The position numbers were made by a program, and so were the translations under genes. Positions 9,164 to 17,475 of a stretch of DNA of 64,000 nucleotides are shown here, piece after piece. Origin of the DNA: Flavobacteriales bacterium (GTDB lineage Bacteria; Bacteroidota; Bacteroidia; Flavobacteriales_F; PHOS-HE28). The notes beneath the pieces were generated by a model. The model ran no database searches. It saw nothing but the letters and a program-made list of their open reading frames with translations, and was not told the DNA's origin. The stretch is taken from contig JADIYA010000001.1 in assembly GCA_016705545.1 (NCBI GenBank), forward strand, positions 620,001 through 684,000. The letters are read 5' to 3'. Position 1 is the first letter of the stretch; every line of letters begins with the position of its first letter.

Positions 9164-9171
9164 CACCTTTG
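9164..9171 (+). promoter_or_regulatory. -7-like promoter box, 4 nt before start codon
   Basis: CACCTTTG (one mismatch to TAnnTTTG) ends 4 nt before the ATG at 9176. The same box and spacing precede RidA at 32484. Confidence 0.4.
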
Positions 9172-9175
9172 CCGC

Positions 9176-9958
9176 ATGGAAATCCGACTCGATGGGCAAC
9201 ATGCCCTGGTGATGGGCGCTTCACAAGGAATCGGAAGGGCAACGGCACGGGTGTTGGCCGGGCTGGGCGCTAGCATCACCGCCGTGGCCCGCGACAAGGC
9301 CCGATTGGATGCCCTGCTGCACGAACTTCCTGCAACACGCTCCCCGCATCGCGCCATCGCCGTGGATGTGAGCGATACGGACACCCTCGCCTCGCTGATC
9401 GCAGCGCGCGCGGCCGAATCACCGATTGATATCGTCGTGAATAACAGCGGCGGACCCGCTCCTGGACCTGCGCACGAGGCGGACGCCGCTGCTTTCGAGG
9501 CCGCCTTCCGCCAACACCTGATCGCCTACCAGACCGTTGCTCGCGCCTTGGTGCCCGGCATGAAGCAGCGCGGGCACGGCCGCATCATCAACATCATCAG
9601 CACCAGCGTGAAGCAGCCGTTGCATAACCTGGGCGTGAGCAACACCATTCGCGCAGCGGTGGCCAATTGGGCCAAGACGTTGGCCAATGAGCTCGGGCCC
9701 TTCGGCATCACGGTGAACAACGTCCTGCCCGGGGCCACGGAGACCGACCGCCTCACGGCCATCATCCGAAACAAGGCCTCCAAGCAGGGCATCAGCGAGG
9801 AGCACGCTTCCGAGGAAATGCGCGCCGAGATACCGCTCCGTCGTTTCGCTCGGCCCGAGGAGGTCGCGTTCGCGGTGGCCTTCCTGGCCGGTCCTTCGGG
9901 AGCATGCGTCAATGGCATCAACCTGCCGGTGGATGGCGGGCGCACGGCTTGCCTCTGA
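9176..9958 (+). CDS. SDR-family protein lacking the catalytic Tyr/Lys
   Basis: 260-residue Rossmann-fold protein of the short-chain dehydrogenase superfamily. The cofactor motif GASQGIG, the NNSGG strand and the C-terminal NGINLPVDGG are present. The active-site line that normally reads YxxxK reads SNTIR in the segment HNLGVSNTIRAAVANW, so both the catalytic Tyr and Lys are absent, although the preceding Ser strand (IISTSV) is kept. This matches a known BKR-like SDR subgroup without the canonical tetrad. Members often sit near tryptophan/kynurenine catabolic genes. The reaction is unknown. I start at 9176, right after a promoter-like box; an upstream in-frame ATG at 9149 adds nine residues. 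Confidence 0.85.
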   Translation: MEIRLDGQHALVMGASQGIGRATARVLAGLGASITAVARDKARLDALLHELPATRSPHRAIAVDVSDTDTLASLIAARAAESPIDIVVNNSGGPAPGPAHEADAAAFEAAFRQHLIAYQTVARALVPGMKQRGHGRIINIISTSVKQPLHNLGVSNTIRAAVANWAKTLANELGPFGITVNNVLPGATETDRLTAIIRNKASKQGISEEHASEEMRAEIPLRRFARPEEVAFAVAFLAGPSGACVNGINLPVDGGRTACL

Positions 9959-9976
9959 CCCCTTGTGCTGAATGCA

Positions 9977-10007
9977 CGAAGGGCGCTCCGTGATGGAGCG
10001 CCCTTCG
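9977..10007. terminator. Bidirectional terminator between convergent genes
   Basis: A perfect 13-bp inverted repeat (CGAAGGGCGCTCC at 9977-9989, GGAGCGCCCTTCG at 9995-10007) with a GTGAT loop lies between the SDR gene and the convergent T9SS gene. It has no long T-run (ACAAAAGG follows on the plus strand). Confidence 0.7.
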
Positions 10008-10028
10008 ACAAAAGGAATCCGTATCCGA

Positions 10029-11336
10029 TTACTCGATTACCAAGCGCTGCTCGGTGCGCTGGCCGTTCACGGTCAAGCGCACGGTGTAAGCACCAGGTGC
10101 AAGGTTCTCAACATTCAACTGCTGGGTTGTGTTGGTGGTGAGGGTACCACGCTGAGCCAAGGCCAGCCGACCGCTCACGTCGAAGAGCTCGATGCTGCCC
10201 ATGCCCGTCGCACCGGCATAGCTCAAGCTCACGCTGTTGGCGGCCGGGTTCGGGTAGAGCACCCACTCCTGACCAGCAGCCAATTCGGGCACGCTGATGC
10301 TGATTCCGCCACCTTCCACCACACAAACAGCCACTACGAATGGGTCGGCTGCAGGCGTGTAGTAGTGGTAAACACGGAAGAAATAGGTGTTGCCCACGGT
10401 AAGGCCGGTGAGCTCCAAGGATTCGGTTTCAGCGCTCAGGGTGGCGTCTGCGCAGCCGATGGATGTTCCGCCGCATGCGTCGAAGGCCTCCACCACGGCA
10501 TCGTAAACCACGTTATCAGCACCTGGTCCAGCGGCACCGGTAGCACCAATGGTCATCGTCGTCTGCGTCGCTACGAAGGAGAACCAGATATCATCATTGG
10601 CATTGCCGGTAAACCCGTTGCAAACCACACCAGGCAGAGACTGGGTTGCGCCCACGCCCGAATAGTTCAGCGGGCCGCAGAACGCGAGAGGGGTCACTAC
10701 GGTGGCTCCAGCGCAATCATCATTGGCAGGGGGATCCGGGAGCGTCACGGCGTACACGCAGGTGGTGAAGTCGAAATTGGTGGGTGCGCCACCGTAGGCC
10801 CAGTAATAGACGCGGTAGTAATAGGTGGTGCCAATTACGGTCGTGGCCTGCGCGGTCTCCGTGGTACCAGCAGGAAGCGTGGCATCCACGCATCCAACGG
10901 CCGTGAGGCTGCCGCAAGTGCCGGTGAACAGCTCGAACACGGGATCGATGCCGGTGGTGTCCGGATCGGTAGTCCCTGCACCGCCGGTCACGGAAATCGC
11001 CGTGGTCGTCGATGTCGCTACGAAGGAGAACCACACGTCGTTGGCCACAGAAGAGGTAAAGCCGCTGCATTGCGACGCGGGCTGCGACTCCGTAGCACCG
11101 GCCAGCGTGCCGGACACGGCCACGCAATCGCCATTCACCGGCACCGTGATGGCACCAGCGCATTCATCGTTGGCGGGACCGCCACCGCGCAGGCCAATGG
11201 CCCAATCCGCGGAGCGCGGGGTTGATTTCAACTGCACCAGTTCCGGCGATGCGCCGCTGGGGTGCTTGGTGCTCTGCGCCGTGGCGCTGGCGGTGCTCAG
11301 GAGTGCAGCAGCCGCGAAAATGTACAAGTGCTTCAT
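10029..11336 (-). CDS. Secreted T9SS cargo with two tandem jelly-roll-like repeats
   Basis: 435-residue protein with a signal peptide (MKHLYIFAAAALLSTASATAQ) exported by Sec and then by the type IX system. Two repeats of about 150 residues each start with PANDECAGA / PANDDCAGA, contain (A)NDVWFSFVAT / NDDIWFSFVAT and end in a TYYYRVYYW / TYFFRVYHY strand, indicating an internal duplication of a beta-sandwich with paired Cys. The last 75 or so residues are a type A sorting domain (WVLYPNPAANSVSLSY, ELFDVSGR, LAPGAYTVRL). The role is probably surface binding or adhesion; the ligand is unknown. GGCTATCTTCGGCCC near 11380-11395 on the minus strand is the likely promoter. I use ATG 11336 because the signal peptide starts there. 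Confidence 0.85.
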   Translation of the reverse strand: MKHLYIFAAAALLSTASATAQSTKHPSGASPELVQLKSTPRSADWAIGLRGGGPANDECAGAITVPVNGDCVAVSGTLAGATESQPASQCSGFTSSVANDVWFSFVATSTTTAISVTGGAGTTDPDTTGIDPVFELFTGTCGSLTAVGCVDATLPAGTTETAQATTVIGTTYYYRVYYWAYGGAPTNFDFTTCVYAVTLPDPPANDDCAGATVVTPLAFCGPLNYSGVGATQSLPGVVCNGFTGNANDDIWFSFVATQTTMTIGATGAAGPGADNVVYDAVVEAFDACGGTSIGCADATLSAETESLELTGLTVGNTYFFRVYHYYTPAADPFVVAVCVVEGGGISISVPELAAGQEWVLYPNPAANSVSLSYAGATGMGSIELFDVSGRLALAQRGTLTTNTTQQLNVENLAPGAYTVRLTVNGQRTEQRLVIE

Positions 11337-11459
11337 GCGTTGGGTTGTTGGTTCAGTCGCTTGCGTGCTTTGCCCGCGACGGGCCGAAGATAGCCGCAAC
11401 CCTCAATGCACCCGGCGCCACGCCTTGCACGGTTTGCAACAGGCTCCCGTGGAAGCGGA

Positions 11460-12200
11460 TCAGAGGCGCGAAACGCGGAACGGCAGCTGGAAGACCACCG
11501 GCACCGGCAGGCCGTTCTGCGTGGCCGGATTCATGGGCGGCAATCCACGGATCACCCGCTCGATCTCCGCAGCCACCGCTGGGCTAGGCTTCGGCACGCA
11601 AAGCACGTTCGCGATACGGCCCTCCGCGTCGATCACGATGGAGACGGTGGTGCGCTCCTCGCGCCGCATCGCCTCCGGCACAACGAAATACCGCTTCAGG
11701 TGCAGGTCGATCATCCGCTCTGTGCACTCATCAACTTCCTCCCGTCGTGCGTCGAGGCATTTACGGAAGTAGGGGCGCTGCTCCACGCGGTCCCACGGTG
11801 TCGGCGTGGCCTCCACCTTCTCTTCACCGTAAGGAACCGGCACGATCCCTGAGTCATCTATCACGGGTCCGGGATCGGTTGGCCCAGTACCGTCGGGCGC
11901 CTCCTTGCCTTCGATGATCTCCGGCAATTCGCCAACGACAGGCGGTCCGTTGCGCTTCATGCGCGATTTGGGCTTGGTGGCCTCCGCGTTATCCTGCTTC
12001 TGCTTCATCCATAGAATGGTCGGTTGGTCCGGTGTAACAGGCTCGGGAGGCAGATCGCATACGGCCGCTTCCGGCCCGCTCGCGGTCGTATTCCATTCAA
12101 AGGCTACCAGGACGAAGGCCAAAGCGACGCTCAGTCCGATGCTGAACCGTCCGCCGAAGCCGTAGGCAGCAGTACTGTTCACTTGCTGGTTGGTGCGCAT
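11460..12200 (-). CDS. TonB C-terminal-domain-like protein
   Basis: 246 residues: one N-terminal helix (FSIGLSVALAFVLVAFEW), a Pro/Glu-rich linker, and a C-terminal domain with TTVSIVIDAEGRIANVLCVP and IERVIRGLPPMNPATQNGLPVPVVFQLPFRV. This resembles the TonB/energy-transducer fold (strand, helix, 'mP.w.PatqnG.pV...f.lPi'), so it may span the periplasm and touch outer-membrane receptors. No exbB/exbD is adjacent, so a stand-alone role is also possible. It is monocistronic and lies just before the response regulator on the same strand. Confidence 0.7.
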   Translation of the reverse strand: MRTNQQVNSTAAYGFGGRFSIGLSVALAFVLVAFEWNTTASGPEAAVCDLPPEPVTPDQPTILWMKQKQDNAEATKPKSRMKRNGPPVVGELPEIIEGKEAPDGTGPTDPGPVIDDSGIVPVPYGEEKVEATPTPWDRVEQRPYFRKCLDARREEVDECTERMIDLHLKRYFVVPEAMRREERTTVSIVIDAEGRIANVLCVPKPSPAVAAEIERVIRGLPPMNPATQNGLPVPVVFQLPFRVSRL

Positions 12201-12240
12201 GACAAGGGTGTTTCCCCCATCAACCGCAGACGCGCGCGGA

Positions 12241-12945
12241 TCATTGCGCGTCAGGCGCCACCAAGCGGAATCCTTTGCCGTGTATATTGATGATCTCGGT
12301 GGCGGGGTCCTCTTTCAGGTACTTGCGCAGCTTTGCGATGTACACATCCATGCTGCGGCCATTGAAATAACTGTCGTTGCCCCAGACTTGGTTCAGGGCC
12401 ACGGTGCGCTCGAGCACCTGGTTGCGGTTCACGCACAGGAGCCGTAACAACTCGTTCTCCTTGGTGGTGAGGCGGCGTTCCCCGGCGGGTGTTCGCAGCA
12501 CCTGCTTGCGGTGGTCGAGCTCCGACTGGCTGAAGCGGTACAGGGCGGGCTCTTCGGGAACCGGCTCCGCGCCCTTGGTGCGGCGCAGCACAGCGCTGAT
12601 GCGGAGCAGGAGCTCCTCCATGCCGAAGGGCTTGGTGATGTAATCATCGGCACCGCTCTGGAAGCCGGCGAGGGTATCCTGCTTCATGCTCTTGGCGGTG
12701 AGGAAGATGATGGGCACATCGGGATCCTTGGCACGGATCTCCTTCGCCAGTGTGAATCCATCCTTCAAGGGCATCATCACATCAAGCAGGATCAGGTCGT
12801 ACCTGCCTTTTCCGAAAGCCATGGCGCCCTGCTGTCCATCCGTTCGCAAATCGGCTTCATAGCCGCGTGCCTGCAGATAGCTGCTGAGCAAGCTGCCCAG
12901 GTTGGGATCATCCTCAACAACGAGGAGGCGTGCGAGACTGGTCAT
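12241..12945 (-). CDS. OmpR/PhoB-type response regulator
   Basis: 234 residues: an N-terminal receiver (VVEDDPNLG, phospho-acceptor in ILLDVMMPLKDG, Lys in DDYITKPF) and a C-terminal winged helix (TTKENELLRLL, QVWGNDSYFNGRSMDVYIAKLRKYL, IINIHGKGFRLV). It is a DNA-binding partner of the sensor kinase encoded immediately upstream. Their reading frames overlap by 4 nt, so they are translationally coupled. The stimulus and target genes are unknown. Confidence 0.95.
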   Translation of the reverse strand: MTSLARLLVVEDDPNLGSLLSSYLQARGYEADLRTDGQQGAMAFGKGRYDLILLDVMMPLKDGFTLAKEIRAKDPDVPIIFLTAKSMKQDTLAGFQSGADDYITKPFGMEELLLRISAVLRRTKGAEPVPEEPALYRFSQSELDHRKQVLRTPAGERRLTTKENELLRLLCVNRNQVLERTVALNQVWGNDSYFNGRSMDVYIAKLRKYLKEDPATEIINIHGKGFRLVAPDAQ

Positions 12946-14399
12946 GTGTGAAAGGGTAGGTAAATGCTGAAGGTGCTTCCTTGTCCAACTGCGCTCTCGA
13001 CCCGGATGCGGCCTTTGTGGCGGTCGATCACGCTCTTCACATAACTCAGCCCGAGTCCGAAGCCTTTGGCGTTGTGCAGGTTCCCCGTGGGCACCCGGTA
13101 GAGGCGGTCGAAGATCTTGCGCTGCTCGCTGGCCGGTATGCCGATGCCGTTGTCGGATACGCTCACGGTGATTCCCTCGTCATCGCTGCGCGTTGCGATG
13201 CGCACGCGTGGCTCTTTCTCGCAGTACTTCACCGCGTTGTCGATGAGGTTGTAGAGCAGGTTGGTCATGTGGATGCGGTCGGCCTTCACGCGATGCAGCT
13301 CCGCAGCAAGGTCGGTCTCGATACGGCCATCTCGACGGCTCACCTGCATGGCGCTGCTGCGGACCACTTCGCCAATCACCGCGTGAAGGTCGAGGTCAAC
13401 GAGCTTCATCACCATCCTTCCGCTATCCTCAACAGCGCTCTGCAGAACATTCTCGACCAGGGCGCCCAGCCGCTTGTTCTCGTCCCGGATCATGGCGGTG
13501 TAGGCGCGCACCTGCTCGTCGGTGCGCGGGATCGATGGATCGGCGAGCGCTTCACAGGCCAGGCCTATGGTGCTGATAGGGGTCTTGAGCTCATGCGTGA
13601 GGTTGTTCACCAGATCCTTCCGGATATCATTGAGCCGCTTCTGCCTTAGCACGGTGCGGATGGTGAAGATGAACGCAGTGGCGATGATGGCTGCGAACAG
13701 CGTTGAAACGAGCAGCATGGGCCATGCGCCTTTGAGCAACGTGGAGCGCGACAATGCGGCATCGAGATGCAGGTAGTGCTCGGCGCCCGTGAGGTCATGC
13801 CGGAACAAACGCGCACGGAATGGAGGCTGATTCAATACGGCGCTCGCACTGTCGGGCATGGCCAAGCCTGGAACGGCCTTCCCCTTCACCGTGAATACGG
13901 CCCAGCGCGCGCCGCCCTCCACACCAAGGCCTTCGAGCTCCTGTTTCAGCATGCTGTCCAGGGCCACGGGATCTACGCGCCTCTGGATGTCGCGTGCCGG
14001 TTCACTCGCCATGATCCCGCGCACCAGGTCAGAGATCATGGCCTCATACTGTGCATCATCATCCATCGTCGCAGGATCAAGCATCAGGTCCTCCTCGCCT
14101 GCGGCCGAGAGCAAGCCTTCCTGGATGCTGCCTGCACTTTGATCCCTGAGCGCTGCGACGCGCAGCGAGTCAAGCCGGGCCAGGATGCGTCGTCCTTTGC
14201 GATGGCCCTTGAGCTCACGCATGCGCTCGATGCCCTCGAGGCGGTCACTCACGCGCTGCAGCGCATGCACCACATTCTGCTCGAATTGCTCTTCGCGCAA
14301 GCGGATGGTCTCGCGCATCCAAGCGGCTTGAATCACCAGCAGGCCAGCCAGTGCCACCACGATCGCTACGAGCATCACGGTGATGCTGCGCTTCTCCAT
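12942..14399 (-). CDS. Membrane sensor histidine kinase (OmpR-type partner)
   Basis: 485 residues. The first helix (VMLVAIVVALAGLLVIQAAW) is followed by an extracytoplasmic sensor of about 210 residues with no recognised fold, and then a second helix (LLVSTLFAAIIATAFIFTI). The dimerisation/phospho-acceptor domain has LVNNLTHELKTPISTIGLA (His in HELKTP). The ATPase has the N box NLLYNLIDNAVKYC, DNGIGIP and GFGLGLSYV, all intact. It is first in a two-gene operon with the regulator at 12241. The minus-strand box TAGTTTCG ends 5 nt before its ATG. Confidence 0.95.
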   Translation of the reverse strand: MEKRSITVMLVAIVVALAGLLVIQAAWMRETIRLREEQFEQNVVHALQRVSDRLEGIERMRELKGHRKGRRILARLDSLRVAALRDQSAGSIQEGLLSAAGEEDLMLDPATMDDDAQYEAMISDLVRGIMASEPARDIQRRVDPVALDSMLKQELEGLGVEGGARWAVFTVKGKAVPGLAMPDSASAVLNQPPFRARLFRHDLTGAEHYLHLDAALSRSTLLKGAWPMLLVSTLFAAIIATAFIFTIRTVLRQKRLNDIRKDLVNNLTHELKTPISTIGLACEALADPSIPRTDEQVRAYTAMIRDENKRLGALVENVLQSAVEDSGRMVMKLVDLDLHAVIGEVVRSSAMQVSRRDGRIETDLAAELHRVKADRIHMTNLLYNLIDNAVKYCEKEPRVRIATRSDDEGITVSVSDNGIGIPASEQRKIFDRLYRVPTGNLHNAKGFGLGLSYVKSVIDRHKGRIRVESAVGQGSTFSIYLPFHT

Positions 14400-14404
14400 G
14401 CGAG

Positions 14405-14412
14405 CGAAACTA
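14405..14412 (-). promoter_or_regulatory. -7-like promoter box of the sensor kinase operon
   Basis: Read on the minus strand, TAGTTTCG is followed by 5 nt and then the start ATG (14399). It matches TAnnTTTG except for one position. Confidence 0.4.
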
Positions 14413-14494
14413 GTGCGCCCGCCTGTGATGCAGGTGGTTAACGGTCTTTAACTTTCATTGACGCGGCCTTCACAAGCGCCCTTAGCCGTGCCGG

Positions 14495-14640
14495 TACTTT
14501 TGTGTCGTCAGCGAACGCGCGGCACGCTCTCAGGAGCGACAACATACTGATCGAGCTGTCTAGGAGGTTTGGTTTTGGTTCTCTGAACAGCGCAACAAGG
14601 GGTCGGAGGGCTCTCACGCAAGTGGGGGCCTTTCGATTTT
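14495..14640 (+). ncRNA. Candidate small RNA with own promoter and terminator
   Basis: In the 245-nt gap between two minus-strand genes, the plus strand has an exact Bacteroidota -7 box TACTTTTG (14495-14502), about 130 nt without a convincing reading frame, and a terminator ending at about 14640. The expected transcript runs from about 14508 to 14640. It contains a short hairpin CGCTC-TCAG-GAGCG (14525-14538) and a T/G-rich stretch (14566-14580). No SRP, tmRNA or RNase P signature is present. A 6S-like or unknown regulatory RNA is possible. No -33 TTTG is seen, so the promoter is moderate evidence; the terminator is the stronger signal. Confidence 0.45.
14608..14640 (+). terminator. Rho-independent terminator, plus strand
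   Basis: A 10-bp stem (GGGCTCTCAC / GTGGGGGCCT, three wobble pairs) is capped by a GCAA tetraloop and followed by TTCGATTTT. The T-run is on the plus side only, so it does not serve the minus-strand gene that ends at 14645. Confidence 0.65.
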
Positions 14641-14644
14641 CTGG

Positions 14645-15028
14645 TCAATGGGGCTGCGCCGCTGACTCCTTCGATTTGCGGATGGCCGATCGCAGTACAT
14701 GCAACAGCACCATGATGGCGATCAACAATCCGCCGAACTCGCGCGTTTCCTCGATGTAGGACGTCTCCGCTTTCATGGCGCCAACGATGCTCGGCATGCC
14801 ATCGGTCACCCACCCGATCACGCCGGGTAGCAGGGCGAGCATCCAGATGCCGAGTGCTGCTGTAACCACGATGGTGGCCCATTTGAAGTAGCCGCCGAAA
14901 GCAGCCAATGCGCATAGCGTGGCCACGCTTGCATACGCCATCATCCAAGGCAAGGGGTCCGGGTCGTTGTATTGGAGCCCAGTAAAGACGAAGAACAGGA
15001 CTGCGAGCGTGCCGTTAAGGATCTTCAT
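14645..15028 (-). CDS. TMEM220-family small membrane protein
   Basis: 127 residues with four predicted membrane helices. The N-terminal motif FTGLQYNDPDPLPWMMAY is the signature of the TMEM220 family, whose biochemical role is unknown. It starts 5 nt after the stop of the TonB-dependent receptor gene on the same strand, so the two are probably co-transcribed. Confidence 0.8.
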   Translation of the reverse strand: MKILNGTLAVLFFVFTGLQYNDPDPLPWMMAYASVATLCALAAFGGYFKWATIVVTAALGIWMLALLPGVIGWVTDGMPSIVGAMKAETSYIEETREFGGLLIAIMVLLHVLRSAIRKSKESAAQPH

Positions 15029-15033
15029 GTTGC

Positions 15034-17361
15034 TTAGAATTCGATGCGGTAACTGAGATTGGGGATGAGGCCGAGCTGATAGCGCGTGATGGTCTCACCC
15101 TTGCGGAAATCAAAGGCCTTGTACGCTTCGTTGCGCGTGTTGGCCACGTTCTGCACATCAATCGCCCAGAGCCCGGTGCGTCCGTCGCGATCCCGCTTCA
15201 GGTAAACGCGAAGGTCGATGCGAAACACGTCGTGCAACCGGGCCGAAAAAGGTTCTCCGGTGATAAAGGCCCAATGGCTCGTCCGCCACTGCGCCTCGAA
15301 CGGGGTGTAACGCAGACCGCCCACCCCTAACGCCCGCAGGCCGACTCCCCACGAGCGCACGCGATCTTCCTTCGATCTGCTCCACTCCTTGCCGGCCATG
15401 GCATTGGCTGTCCAGCCAGCGTCCCAACGCGCGCGCCGCTCTACCCCATCGGCAACGGTGGTGCTGCGGAACACGCTGCCATTCATCAGCCAATAGAACC
15501 CCTTGCTCATGGCCTGCTTCACGGAGAGCTCCACACCCAGGTTGCGGGTCTCCGCGGAGGCTTCCATGGGCAGGTATTGCGGCTCGTCCCACGCATTGGT
15601 GAGCGGCTCTTGGAGTCCGGTGATATTCAATCCCGACCACGGCACTGGTACGCGGGTGATGCGCTGGCCGTAGGCCTCTGCGCGCACGGATGTGTAGTAA
15701 TCGACCCGATGCTCGTATCCAACGGTGAGGTCTTCGCTGCGCTGGAATCCGAGCGCACGGTTGTCCGGCACACCCATCGCGGTGGAGGCCGATGAAAGAT
15801 CCGAGAGGTTGATCACCGCGTGCTGAGGCAATTGTCCGCGCACACCTGCACTGAGGAGCACGGCGCCTTTTCCTCGTAAGGTCTTGAGCAGATCGATGCG
15901 CGGCTCCAGCAAGCCGCTCAAATTGTAGGTGTAGTGGCTGTATCCCATGCCGACCGTTGCCACGATGTTGCCGGGTAGTGTTGCGCGGACCTGTGCGAAG
16001 GGCCGGAGCAGCCAACCCTGAGCGGTATCGGCCAGCACATTCACCAGCATGCGCTCCATCGCGCTGCCTCCCACGGTGTAATGCAGCCACTTGCCCCATG
16101 GTCCTTCGATTGCGGCAACAAGGCTCAGCTTCCGCTCATAGAGGCTCGCGAAGTCGCGCCATGGCGCCATGGCGCCCGTGTCCTTCTCATACTCGGAGCG
16201 TTCCTGATAAGCCCCGCTCCACAAGGCTGTTGCGTGCATCAAGGAACGCTTGCCCAGTTGCAGCTTCAAGGTGGCACCCACAGCGCCCATGCTGCTGGCA
16301 TAGTTGATGTCGCGCGAGTCCTTGTCGAATTCCCATTGCGCGGTGTCCGCCTTCGCTTTGAATGTGTTGCTGCTGACGCCGCCCAGTCCGAATACCCGCC
16401 ACTCGCCGCGCTCACCGATGCGCGAACCGGCATGGAAGGAAATATCCTGGAAACTGATGGCCTCGTCACCGATATCGACACCCATGGCGCTCAACAGCCC
16501 CAAGGTGCTGTAGCGGTAGTTCACCAGATGGAAATCCTTCCCGCGCTTCGTGATCGGGCCTTCAGCGCTCACATCAATACCAATCAGGCCCGCCTGCACG
16601 GTCCACTCACGTTCTTGCGCATTGCCTTGCCTGAGCGAAAGATCGGTGATGCCCCCGAGCGCATTGCCGTGGCTTGCGGGCATCGATCCGGTGCGGAGGC
16701 TTGAAGGCCCGAGCATCTGCGCGCTCAGGATGCTCACACCTCCTCCGGTGAGGGTGGGCAAATCGCTCGCGGTGCCCGCATTGCCCAGATGATTCGGGCA
16801 CACCATCTCAGCGCCTTCAAGGAGCCAGGTGTTCGCCAGCGGGCCGTTGCCGCGCACCATCAGGTGATTGGCCTGATCGTTCGGCGCGGCAACGCTCGGC
16901 GTAGCGGTCAGCAATCGCGCGGGGTCTTGGAACATGGCCGGGTAGCGCAGGCCCTGCTCCACCGTGAACAAGCGCACGCCTGAGTGGGCGATCTGCCAAC
17001 GATCAACGACTCCGACCACAACCGGCTGCAATTCGATCCGCGCTGGGCTGAGCGCGAACTCCAGCACCGACTCTTTACCGCTGCGCACCCAGACCTCGTG
17101 CACCGACGCCGCTTCATAGCCCACTATGCTGGCCTTCACGGACCACAAGCCCACGGCCACTTGCGAAATAATGAATCGTCCAAGGCTATCAGTGGCCGCG
17201 CCGACCTGCGGTTGCGTGCGCTCAACCAACACCGCGGCATTGGGGAGCGTGGCTCCGGTTGCGGCATCGCGTACCGTTCCCCTAACCACGCCGAACGGTT
17301 CTTGCGCGACAGCACAGAACGATGCGGAGATGGCCGCACAGAAGTAGAGGATTCGCTGCAC
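15034..17361 (-). CDS. TonB-dependent receptor with carboxypeptidase-like N-domain
   Basis: 775-residue outer-membrane receptor. Signal peptide, then a carboxypeptidase-regulatory-like domain (GVVRGTVRDAATGATLPNAAV), a plug (about 115-230, including NHLMVRGNGPLANTWLLEGA) and a beta-barrel ending ...YQLGLIPNLSYRIEF with the terminal Phe. It is likely to import a substrate (metal complex or oligomer) with TonB energy; no SusD or other partner is adjacent, so the substrate is open. The start codon is GTG at 17361, preceded on the minus strand by TAAGATTG and a 4-nt gap. TMEM220 follows 5 nt downstream. Confidence 0.88.
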   Translation of the reverse strand: MQRILYFCAAISASFCAVAQEPFGVVRGTVRDAATGATLPNAAVLVERTQPQVGAATDSLGRFIISQVAVGLWSVKASIVGYEAASVHEVWVRSGKESVLEFALSPARIELQPVVVGVVDRWQIAHSGVRLFTVEQGLRYPAMFQDPARLLTATPSVAAPNDQANHLMVRGNGPLANTWLLEGAEMVCPNHLGNAGTASDLPTLTGGGVSILSAQMLGPSSLRTGSMPASHGNALGGITDLSLRQGNAQEREWTVQAGLIGIDVSAEGPITKRGKDFHLVNYRYSTLGLLSAMGVDIGDEAISFQDISFHAGSRIGERGEWRVFGLGGVSSNTFKAKADTAQWEFDKDSRDINYASSMGAVGATLKLQLGKRSLMHATALWSGAYQERSEYEKDTGAMAPWRDFASLYERKLSLVAAIEGPWGKWLHYTVGGSAMERMLVNVLADTAQGWLLRPFAQVRATLPGNIVATVGMGYSHYTYNLSGLLEPRIDLLKTLRGKGAVLLSAGVRGQLPQHAVINLSDLSSASTAMGVPDNRALGFQRSEDLTVGYEHRVDYYTSVRAEAYGQRITRVPVPWSGLNITGLQEPLTNAWDEPQYLPMEASAETRNLGVELSVKQAMSKGFYWLMNGSVFRSTTVADGVERRARWDAGWTANAMAGKEWSRSKEDRVRSWGVGLRALGVGGLRYTPFEAQWRTSHWAFITGEPFSARLHDVFRIDLRVYLKRDRDGRTGLWAIDVQNVANTRNEAYKAFDFRKGETITRYQLGLIPNLSYRIEF

Positions 17362-17365
17362 GGCG

Positions 17366-17373
17366 CAATCTTA
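17366..17373 (-). promoter_or_regulatory. -7-like promoter box, 4 nt before GTG start
   Basis: TAAGATTG on the minus strand ends 4 nt before the GTG start of the TonB-dependent receptor, with one mismatch to TAnnTTTG. Confidence 0.35.
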
Positions 17374-17460
17374 GGCCCTGAGCCCATGGCCGAGGACGCG
17401 GCGCTTGCCGGAAAGCCCACGCTCGGGTGTGCATGACCCGAGGATCCGTGCTTGCCAGAC

Positions 17461-17468
17461 TACCTTCG
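17461..17468 (+). promoter_or_regulatory. -7-like promoter box before aldehyde dehydrogenase
   Basis: TACCTTCG lies 7 nt before the ATG at 17476. The same octamer occurs 4 nt before the DUF502 gene (53063-53070, minus) and 10 nt before ispG (50545-50552, minus). Confidence 0.4.
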
Positions 17469-17475
17469 GCCACGC

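Noticed and set aside
9972..11225. Plus-strand frame of 417 codons opposite the T9SS protein
   Set aside because: Repeat-like His/Gly/Arg translation mirrors the tandem repeats of the real gene.
14502..14759. Possible 85-codon gene over the small-RNA region
   Set aside because: Its end runs antisense into the TMEM220 gene and the translation is low in conserved features; the RNA reading fits the promoter and terminator better.
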